64,000 nt of DNA from Stappia taiwanensis. Lineage in GTDB: Bacteria; Pseudomonadota; Alphaproteobacteria; Rhizobiales; Stappiaceae. Positions 43,218 through 52,300 of this stretch are shown here, piece after piece; within the stretch, counting starts at the first letter, position 1; each line of letters starts with the position of its first letter. The stretch lies in the NCBI RefSeq assembly GCF_014635285.1, contig NZ_BMCR01000001.1:1-64000 (forward strand), given 5' to 3'. The position numbers and the translations under genes are program-made. The notes below the pieces were generated by a model. The model made no database searches. It worked only from the letters and a program-made list of their open reading frames with translations, and had not been told where the DNA came from.

Positions 43218-44887
43218 GCGCGCCGATCTGGCTGGCCGACCCGGTGTTGCGACCGATGCGCAAGGCCCTTTCCGCCTGCCTTGGCGCGCCGGTCGACGCC
43301 AACCGCCACCCGCCCGCTTTTTGCGGCGGTATCCTTGTGGCCTTCGCCAGTCCGGCCTTTGAACGCTGGCGGATGATGGCGCTGGAACGGTCCCTTCCGC
43401 TCATTCTCGCTGATGCCGCACCGATGGTGGCGGGGCATGCCTTGCCTGCCTCCGCCTTTCCGCTAAAGGGCATGGTCCGGCTCAGTTTGGCCGAGGTGCC
43501 AAGGACCGTGCTGACGGAAACGATGGACGCCGATGCGGCGCTGATCGGCGCCTTGCGGGCGGCCGGGGAGGCGCAGGCGATGGTCTCGCCGGCGACCTTG
43601 TCCGAGGCGGATGTCTGGCGTTTCGATGCGCTGGAACGGGCGTTGCAGCGGCTCGGCGGGGAACCGGCGGGCGAGCCACAGCAGGCCGGGCTGCACGGCG
43701 CGCTGATGGCCGCGTCTTTCGTTTATCCCAGCCCTTATGACCGCAAGACGTGCCTGTCTGCCGTTCACATGCAGCACGCTCTGAACGCCGCGCTGCGCCG
43801 CGACCGGCTGGCGGATCGCCGCGGGCATTGTTTCGGCGTGAAATCCTGGAACCAGGCTGCCGTGCGCGCGGCTTTCGGAGCGCCGGGGCTGGAGGTTGTC
43901 ATGGAGCGCTCAGCGGCGGAGGCGGTGGCCGGCGCTCGTCGCGATGGCGGCCGCGTGCTTGCCTGGGCCGGGCAGGTGAACGCGGATCTGATCGACCGCG
44001 CCCGAGCCGAGGAGATCGAACTCTGGCGTATTGAAGACGGGTTCCTGCGCTCCGTCGGTCTCGGCGCCGGCCTCGCCCGAGGCGCGTCCTTCGCCTATGA
44101 CGATACGGGTGTCTATTTCGATGCGCGCGGCGCGAGCCGCATGGAACGGCTGCTGCAGGAGCGGAGCCTTCAACCGCATGAGGTGGCCCGCGCCCGTGCG
44201 CTGCTGCGGTGCATCGTCGAGGCGGGCCTGTCGAAGTACAACATCGCCGGCCGCCGGTCGCTGCCGGCCTTGCCTTCGGACAGGGAGGTGATTCTGGTGC
44301 CGGGTCAGGTCGCCGACGATGCCGGCGTGCACCGCTCGTTGTCCGACGTGATCGACTGCGAGCGCGTTGCCAACATCAATCTGGAGCTGTTGCGCTGCGT
44401 GCGTGACCGCAACCCGCAGGCGCATATCCTCTACAAACCGCATCCGGATGTGGATGCACGCTTGCGGGCCGGACGGTTGTCAGCCTCGGAGTTGTCGGGC
44501 CTTGCCGATGATGTGGTTGCCGGCTGCGACCTGGGAGAGCTGTTGCGCGCCTGCTCCCGGGTCGAGACGTTTTCCTCCCTGACCGGCTTCGAGGCGTTGC
44601 TGCGCGGCAAGCCGGTGACGGTCTACGGTATGCCGTTCTATGCGGGCTGGGGCCTGACGCAGGATCTCAGCCGATGCGCCCGTCGGACCCGGCGCCTTGA
44701 TCTGGAGACCCTGGTGCATGTGGCCTTCATCGACTATCCGCTGAGTGTCGATCCGGTGTCCCTGAAGCCTTGCGGTCCGGAATTCCTGATCGAGCGGCTG
44801 CAGCAGCAGCGCGGCGATGCCCGCTATCGCTTGCGCCAGCGGGTGCGGCAGGAGCTATCCTGGCTGGGGCGCAAACTGGGGCTCTGA
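43214..44887 (+). CDS. KpsC-like (RkpJ-like) capsule polysaccharide biosynthesis protein
   Basis: 557 residues, GTG start overlapping the previous stop. The C-terminal half (about 260-520) has strong KpsC features: VILVPGQVADDAGVHRS, HILYKPHPDVDARL, and VETFSSLTGFEALLRGKPVT followed by YGMPFYAGWGLT. The N-terminal half lacks a recognisable complete second copy of that module. Classical KpsC is about 675 residues with two Kdo transferase modules that alternate linkages. Here only one appears intact. This may relate to the extra KpsS-like gene upstream. It is the last plus-strand gene before the convergent PKS operon. Confidence 0.85.
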   Translation: MSAPIWLADPVLRPMRKALSACLGAPVDANRHPPAFCGGILVAFASPAFERWRMMALERSLPLILADAAPMVAGHALPASAFPLKGMVRLSLAEVPRTVLTETMDADAALIGALRAAGEAQAMVSPATLSEADVWRFDALERALQRLGGEPAGEPQQAGLHGALMAASFVYPSPYDRKTCLSAVHMQHALNAALRRDRLADRRGHCFGVKSWNQAAVRAAFGAPGLEVVMERSAAEAVAGARRDGGRVLAWAGQVNADLIDRARAEEIELWRIEDGFLRSVGLGAGLARGASFAYDDTGVYFDARGASRMERLLQERSLQPHEVARARALLRCIVEAGLSKYNIAGRRSLPALPSDREVILVPGQVADDAGVHRSLSDVIDCERVANINLELLRCVRDRNPQAHILYKPHPDVDARLRAGRLSASELSGLADDVVAGCDLGELLRACSRVETFSSLTGFEALLRGKPVTVYGMPFYAGWGLTQDLSRCARRTRRLDLETLVHVAFIDYPLSVDPVSLKPCGPEFLIERLQQQRGDARYRLRQRVRQELSWLGRKLGL

Positions 44888-44933
44888 GGCGGGGTGAAAG
44901 GGGGCGTGCGGTTGCGGTCAGGGGGAGGCGAGA

Positions 44934-46322
44934 TCAGTCCCGGGCGCTTTTGACGAGTGAGCCAAAGCCGACATTCTGCTCGCGCAACAGCGCCAGTTCC
45001 TCGGCGGTGGCCGCAACCGCCCGGTCGATCTGCGCATCGCTGTGCTCGCTGGTGATGAAGAAGCGAAGCCGCGCCGATTTCTCCGCCACCGCCGGAAAGA
45101 CGATCGGCAGCGCGTTGATTCTGCGTTTCAGCAACCGGTTGGAAAGCGTTGCCGCGCCGATGGAATCGCCGACAATGACGGGAATGACGCTGTAGCCGGC
45201 GCTGTTTCCGGTATCGAGACCGGCGGCGCGCGCGCGGGTGAGAAAACGCTGGCCGTTGGCCGCGAGCCGCGCCACCCGTTCCGGCTCCTGCTCCAGGATT
45301 TCCGCCGAGGCGAGGGCGGCGGCGGCCAGCGGCGGTGCCAGCCCGACGGAAAAGACGAAGCCCGGCGCGGTGGCCCTCAGATAATCGCACAGGGCCTTTG
45401 AGCCGGCGATATAGCCGCCACAGGCCGACAGGGTCTTCGACAGGGTGCCCATCCACATCTCGACCGTGTTTGGGTCGATGCCGAAATGCTCGGCGATCCC
45501 CTTGCCGGTCTTGCCGAGGACGCCGAAGGAATGGGCTTCGTCCACCAGCAGCCAGGCGCCGAACTCCTGTTTCAGGCGGATCAGTCGGGGCAGGTCGGGG
45601 AAATCCCCATCCATGCTGTAAATGCCTTCCACGGCGATCAGCACGTTTTCGTAGCGGTGCCGGTTGTCGATCAGCAGCTTTTCCAGCGCGTCGAGATCGT
45701 CATGGGGGAAGTTCTTGCGTGCGGCACCGGACAGGCGCGCGCCCTCACTGATCGAGTTGTGCACCAGCGCATCGGTCAGGACCAGGTCGCCTTCGCCGAG
45801 CAGGTGACCGATGGTTGTCACATTGGTGGCATGACCGCTGACCATGACCACCGCGTCCTCGACGCCGTGCAGCCGGGCAAGGGCTGCCTCCAGCGCGCCA
45901 TGCACCGGGCGCTCGCCCGCCACCACCCGGCTGGCGGAGGCGCTGGTGCCGTAGGTGCGGATCGCCGCTTCCGCCGCTGCGTTGACGCGCGGATCACCGG
46001 TCAGGCCGAGGTAGTTGTAGGAGGAGAAGTTGTCGTGCTCGGTGCCGTGCAGGACGCTGGTTGCGCCAGCGACCCCCTCATGGGGCTGAAAGAACGGATT
46101 GTCGAGGCCGATCATGTCCGCCGCCGCCCGGTGCATGCGGAGCTGCCGCACGGGCGCCAGCTCCGAGAAGTCGAAGGCGCCGGGCTTGTGTGCTGAGGCG
46201 GCCGGAGTGGACGGAGACGCGGCTGGTGCGGTGCTGCGCTGACGTGCGGATTTGTGTCCGGCGCGCAAATTCGCCACCAGCTTGTCGCGCTTGGTGCCGG
46301 ACGGTTTGCGCGCGTCGGTCAC
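44934..46322 (-). CDS. Alpha-oxoamine synthase (AONS/RkpG-like)
   Basis: 462-residue PLP-dependent enzyme of the 8-amino-7-oxononanoate synthase/serine palmitoyltransferase family. The first 50 or so residues are basic and Ser/Ala-rich. The core shows NYLGLTGDPRV, LVDEAHSFGVLGKTGKG and the PLP lysine in MGTLSKTLSACGGYIAG. Such enzymes condense an acyl thioester with an amino acid. No other bio genes are near, and its start overlaps the stop of the PKS gene by 4 bases. It therefore most likely releases the PKS-bound acyl chain as an amino-ketone lipid, as proposed for Sinorhizobium RkpG beside RkpA. Confidence 0.88.
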   Translation of the reverse strand: MTDARKPSGTKRDKLVANLRAGHKSARQRSTAPAASPSTPAASAHKPGAFDFSELAPVRQLRMHRAAADMIGLDNPFFQPHEGVAGATSVLHGTEHDNFSSYNYLGLTGDPRVNAAAEAAIRTYGTSASASRVVAGERPVHGALEAALARLHGVEDAVVMVSGHATNVTTIGHLLGEGDLVLTDALVHNSISEGARLSGAARKNFPHDDLDALEKLLIDNRHRYENVLIAVEGIYSMDGDFPDLPRLIRLKQEFGAWLLVDEAHSFGVLGKTGKGIAEHFGIDPNTVEMWMGTLSKTLSACGGYIAGSKALCDYLRATAPGFVFSVGLAPPLAAAALASAEILEQEPERVARLAANGQRFLTRARAAGLDTGNSAGYSVIPVIVGDSIGAATLSNRLLKRRINALPIVFPAVAEKSARLRFFITSEHSDAQIDRAVAATAEELALLREQNVGFGSLVKSARD

Positions 46323-49300
46323 AGCAGGGACCTCACGTCCTTGCTCCGCGCTTCCACCTTCGCCGCCACATCGGCCAGCGCCTCCTTGTCCGCAAGGGCT
46401 TCCTCGCCAAGATGCTGCTGCGAGGTTGCCCGGGCATCGGCGGACAGTCCTGCGTCCGCGTCCCCGTCGCCGGACATCGCCTGATCGGCGATCCGACCGG
46501 CCATGTCCTGGAGTGTTGCCCCGTTGGCAAGCGACATCAGCGGAATGTCGATGCCGAACTGGCGCTCCGCGGCCATCCGCAGCTCCAGCGCCATCAGCGA
46601 ATCCATGCCGACCTCCGCCAGAGGCCGCGCGGCGTCGATCTCCTCCCGGCCGATACGCAGGATCCGGGCGATCTCGACCGCGAGCAAATCGCTGATCCTG
46701 GCAATCGCCTGCGGCCGATCGAGGCCGGACAGAAGCTCGGCAAGGTCAACGGCCGCGCCTTCTCCGGAGCGGTCGTCGGCCTCGCCAAGGCCGAGCCGTT
46801 CGGCAAAGGGAGTGGCCAGGAGGGCCAGATCGCGCCGGGCCGCCGCCCAGTCGATGCGGGCAAAGCCGGGCGCGGCGTCATCCTGCTGCTCCGGCGGCAG
46901 GGACATCAGCACAACGAGCGCATCGAGCGCCTCGCGCGCGGTCAGGGCATGGCGCCCCAGCTTGCGCGCCAGCTTGTCGCCGACCTCATCGTTGCGGGCG
47001 AGATAACCGGCGTCGGAAATGGCACCCCAAGCAATGGCGAGGCCGGGATGTCCGGCGGCGCGGCGACGGCGCACGAGCCCTTCCAGATAGCCATTGGCCG
47101 CAACGTAATTCGCCTGTCCCGGATTGCCGACCAGGGTGGTCGCCGAGGAAAACAGCACGAAATGGGCGAGCGGATCGTCCCGGGTCAGCCGGTCGAGCAG
47201 GTCCGCGCCGCGCACCTTCGGCGCCAGCACCGCATCGAGCGCCGCGCGGTCGAGATTGGCCAGTAGCGTATCCTTCAGCACCATCGCCGTGTGGAACACG
47301 CCGCCAATCGGCCCGAGCGTGCCGCGCACGTCAGCCAGGGCGGCGGTCAGCGCCGTCTCGTCGGTGACGTCGCAGGCGTGCCCGGCAAGCGTGACGCCGC
47401 GTCCGGCCATTTCGGCGATCAGCGCCTCGGCACCCGGCGTTTCGGCCCCGCGCCGCGACAGAACCGCGATCTTGCGGGCACCGACATCGGCAAGGCGGCG
47501 GATCAGCTCCGCACCAAAGCCGCCGAAGCCGCCGACCACCACCTGCACGGTTTCCGCTTGGAGGGAAACAGGCGCGACCGGTTCTGCCGGTGCGCTCACC
47601 CGCGGCGGTTGCAGCACCAATTTGCCGATATGGCCGGCCTGCTGCATCAGCCGGAAGGCGCCCACCGCGTCATCGGCCGGGAAGGTGCGATAGGGCAGCG
47701 GGGCAAGTTCGCCAGCGGCGAACAGCGCCATCAACTCCTGCATCACCTTTTGTGCCAGCACGGGCTGGTGGATCAGCAACTGGTCGGCGTCGATGCCGAA
47801 ATAGCTGAGGTTCTGGCGGAACGGCCTGAGGCCGATATGGGTGTTGGCGTAGTAGTCCCGCTTGCCCAGTTCGAGGAACCGTCCGAACGGCTTCAGCACG
47901 TCGATGCTGCGTTCCATTGCCTCGCCGGAGAGCGAGTTCAGCACCACCTCCACACCGGCGCCGTCGGTGATTTCCATCACCGCATCGGCGAAGTCGAGTG
48001 AGCGGGAATCAAGCACATGATCGACGCCGAGATGGGTCAGGAAGCTGCGCTTCTCGTCGCTGCCGGCGGTCGCGATCACCGTCGCGCCGATATGCCGGGC
48101 GATCTGGAAGGCGGCCAATCCGACGCCGCCGGCGCCGCCATGGATGAGGATGGTCTCGCCCGGTTGCAACTGCGCAAGACGGGTGAGGGCGTAGAAGGTC
48201 GTCAGGAACGCCACCGGGATGGTCGCGGCGGCCTCGGCCGGGATCCCCTCGGGCGCTGCGGCGCAGCCGGTTTCCGCGACCTGCACATGACTGGCGAAAC
48301 AGGCTGGAGCAAAGGCGATCACCCGATCCCCGACCGCAAAGCGGGTGGCCTCGGGACCGCAGGCAACGACCCGACCACAGCATTCCATGCCCAGCGTCGC
48401 GCCGGCAAAACCGTCTTCCAGCGCTTCTTCGGGAAGCAGTCCGAGCGCCCACATCACATCGCGGAAGTTCAGGCCGCTGGCCTCCACCGCAATTTCCACA
48501 TCCGCGCCGCGTGGTGGCGTGCGGGTCGTCTCCTGCCATTCCAGCCGGTCGAGGGAGCCCTGGCCGGCGATCTCAAGACGCATGGCCGGTGCGCCGGCGG
48601 GCGTGCCGCCAGCACGGGGCGGCAAGGCAATCCCGGCATCAAGGCGCAGGCCAAGCCGCGTGTCGCCGGTCAGAATGATTTCGCGCTCATCGTCCTCCTG
48701 CAGCACCTCACGCGCCAGACGTAGCGCGGCATTGCTGGCTTCCAGATGCGCGTCGATGTCGATTAGCTTGAGGTTCAGCGACGGGTATTCGTTGAGCGCC
48801 ACCCGGGCGTAGGTCCAGATCGCCGCCTGAACCGGATCGGCGGCGCGCCGCGCGCCGTGGGGGGCGACTATGGTGAGAGGGAGGTTGAGCGCCGAAAGCT
48901 GGCGCAGCAAGAGGGTCAGCGCCCAGCTTCGCGCACTGACGGCTGCCGCATCGTCGCCGCCGTGAAGATACGCCCCCTGCAGATGCACGACCCCGGCCTG
49001 TGCGGCGCTGGAGAGATCGTCATCTTCAGCCAGCGCTTGCGGGTCTGACGGGTCCAGCTGCCATTCGTTGGGCGCGAGACGACAGGTTTCCGGCCCCAGA
49101 ACGGCCAGCGCGGCCTCGACGCCGTGGCGCGACAGGGTCTCGCGCAGGGCGCTGGCCACCGCTCGACTCTGTCCGTCGGCATCGCACAAAAGCAGCATCC
49201 GCCGGCGCGGCGCATCCTCTGAGGCCTCGGCGGCAGGTTCAGCGGCGGGGACGATCCGGGCAATCTCGTCGGCATGGGCGAGGATCAGGTTCGCCTCTAC

Positions 49301-52300
49301 CAGATCGGTTGCGAGCGGCGCGCTTTCCATCCCGCGCCAGCCGCAGGCCGCAAGGCGGTCGTTCCAGTCCGGACCGTCGCGCAGCGGCGACCGCGCCACC
49401 GCCGTATCGGTTTCACCGGACCACCAGCCGCTGCCAATGCCATTGATGAGGTCGATGCCGGCCGCCGGCACCCGCTCCACAGCGATCAGCCGGCCATCGG
49501 CGGCCATCCGCTTGCCAAGGAGGGAAAGCCTGCTGGACGCTGTCTCCGACAGAGCATCGCAGGCAAGCACCAGATCGAAGGGGCCGAGGGGGGCAAGCGC
49601 CTCCGCATCGAGCGGCGCGAAACTGGTCGTCGGATTGCCGGTCCACTGCCGCCCCAGTCGTTCGACACTGGAGGCGGTCCGGTCGGTGACCACCAGCTTC
49701 ATGCGGTTGTCGTTGAGCAAGCCGGCGAGCCGGCGCGCGAGCACCGGGTCGCGCGCGCCCAGCAGGAGTACCGTCAGGGGCCGGTCTTCCGGCCAGTCGC
49801 GCGTGAGGCGCGCGGCGAGCGCCAACAGGGCACTGCGCATTGCCTCCGCCGCCGGGCTGGCGCTGCGATAGGCCTCAAGCAGCGCCGGGGCGAACAGCGC
49901 TTGCGCCGTCTCGCCCAGGCCGTCGCGCAGTACCGTGGGCAGGTCGCCCGCGAGGCGAGCAAGAAGCGCCGTCTCCGGTCCATGGGCGCTGGCTTCCTGG
50001 AACAGGGTCTGCACTAGATCGGCGATGCCGAAGTCCTCGTCCGGTGGTGCGATCTCCCAGCCGGCATCTGTCAGCCAGGCCAACTCATGGGTCGCCAGCA
50101 GGTCGAGGCACCGGGTGGCCAGCGGCATTGCGCTGTCATGCAAGGTTCCGCGCGCGATCACCTCGGCAAGGTCCAGCGGTCCGGCGACCTCGATGGCAAG
50201 CCCGTGGAAGGCATGATGAACGAGCGTGCGCGCCAGCGCATCGAGCAGCAGTGTTGCATCGTCGGGATCGAAATCCTCGCCATCCGGACGCAGAAGGTCG
50301 AGTTCGTCCGCCAGAGCGGCGATGCGCGGGACATCGGGAGCCGGCGCGTCGTCATTGCCGCGGAGCAGGCGCTGGGACACGCGGTAGAGCATCCCGTCAT
50401 CGTGCGGTCCGCTGTCGAACTGCACCGCCTTGAAGCGAGCCCCCGCAAGGCGCGCCACCAGCTCTCCAGCGGCATCGAGATAGTCGAGATCGGCCAGGAT
50501 CGAGCGCTGCCCCGCCCGGATGACGGTGATGCGCACGGAGGTGGGAGCGCGTTCCGGTTGGTAGAGCTTCACCGCACCGATGCGGATCGGCAGGAAGCCG
50601 GTTTTGCCATCTGCCGCCGCGTGCTCGGCCATCAGGGCGAACAGGCCGTGGAAGCCAGCGTCGGTGAGAGCCGGATGCAGAGCGAACTGAGCAGCTTCAG
50701 GCGTTGCGACTGCTGGTGTCAGGGTGGCGATCGCCATGCGCGGCCCTGCCAGTTCGACCGTTTCGACGAGCCGGAAAGAGGGGCCGTAGTCAAGGCCATG
50801 CGCACGGGTGATGGTGTAGAGCGCCTCCGCGTCAAGGCGCCTGGCCTCGGGCCGGGAGCGGGCGGCGTCGACCTTTCCGGCTCCGGCAAGGCTGCGGTAG
50901 CTGGCGCGCGCGTTCAGCGACCAGTCCGCCCCTTGCAGCCGGGGGCGGCTGAGAATCTCGATGACCCGATCGTCCGGAGACAGTCGAACAAGGGTCTCTT
51001 GCAAGCTGCGGTCGTCAAACACCAGCGGCCGCAGGATCTCCAGATCGCGGATTTCGACGTCGCCGGAGCCGGTCCACTCAAGCGCGGCGCGCAAGGCCAT
51101 CTCGATGAAGCCGGTTGCCGGGAAGACCGTGGCCTCTTCCACCTTGTGGTCGGCGAGGAAGGGCAGGAGGTCCGGATCGAGGGTGTTGAACCATTCACCG
51201 GTTTCCGGCCGGAGCCGGGCGCCGGCCAGCGGCCAGAAATCGCCGAAGGCGCCGCCGATCCGTTCATCTGTGTGCTCGACGAGATGGGGGCTGTTCTGCC
51301 ACGGGTAATGTGGCAGGTCCGGCAGATCTCGGCCGTTGGGGCCGATATAGGCATCGAGATCGGGGCGGGCGCCATGGGCGACAAGGCGGGCGGCGATCAT
51401 GTCGATGGTGACCTCGCCGCCGTCGCGCCTGGGGGCATCGAGCGAGGTCAGAATGGCGGCGCTGTTTGTTTCTTCGCGCAGCACGTCGCGGATGTAGGTG
51501 GTCAGGATCGGCCGGGGACCGATTTCGACGATCATATCGATCTCGCCTTCGATCAGCCGCGTCAGCCCCTCTCGGAAGCGCACGGGCAGTCGGACGTTCT
51601 GCCACCAGTAGGTGGCATCGGGTGTAATCGAGTCCCGCTCCGGGAAGACGGTCGAGATGAAGGGGGGGGCAGGCGTGCGACTTTCGATCTCGCCCAGCGC
51701 CGCGCGCAATGGCTCTTCGATCGGATCGACAAGAGCGCAGTGGAACGGGTAGGCGAGGCCAAGCTTGCGGAAGGCCCAGCGGCGTTTGCGGGCAAGGGCG
51801 GCGAAGGCATCGATGCTCTCGACCGGACCGGAAAGGGTCACGCTGCGCGGGCTGTTCACCGCCGACAGCTCGATACCCGGCAGGCCGGCGTCGGCGATGG
51901 CCGCGCGGGCATCCGCCTCCGGCAGCAGCAGGGCCGCCATGGTGCCGAGGTGGCGAACCACCTCCTGCTGGGTGGAGCGGGCATGGATGATCCGCGTGGC
52001 GGTGGCCAGATCGACCATGCCGGCACACCAGGCAGCGGCGACCTCGCCAACGCTGTGGCCGATCACCGCGTCAGGGCGAAGGCCCCGCGCCTCAAGCGCG
52101 CGCACCAGGGCGACCTGCAGGCCGAACAGCAGCGGCTGGGCGATCTCCGTCCGCTCGATTTCTGCGTCGAGATCCTTGGAAAACAGCATGGTGACAAGCG
52201 ACCAGCCGGAGACTGCCATGAAATGCCGGTCGGTCTCTTCCAGCGCCTCGCGGAAAGCGGCATCGCCCCGGTAGGCGGACTGGCCCATGCCGGCCCACTG

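Noticed and set aside
44934-46322. Assignment as biotin-pathway KAPA synthase (BioF)
   Set aside because: Fold and motifs would allow it, but there are no biotin genes nearby and it overlaps the PKS gene by 4 bases, so an RkpG-like lipid role is more likely.
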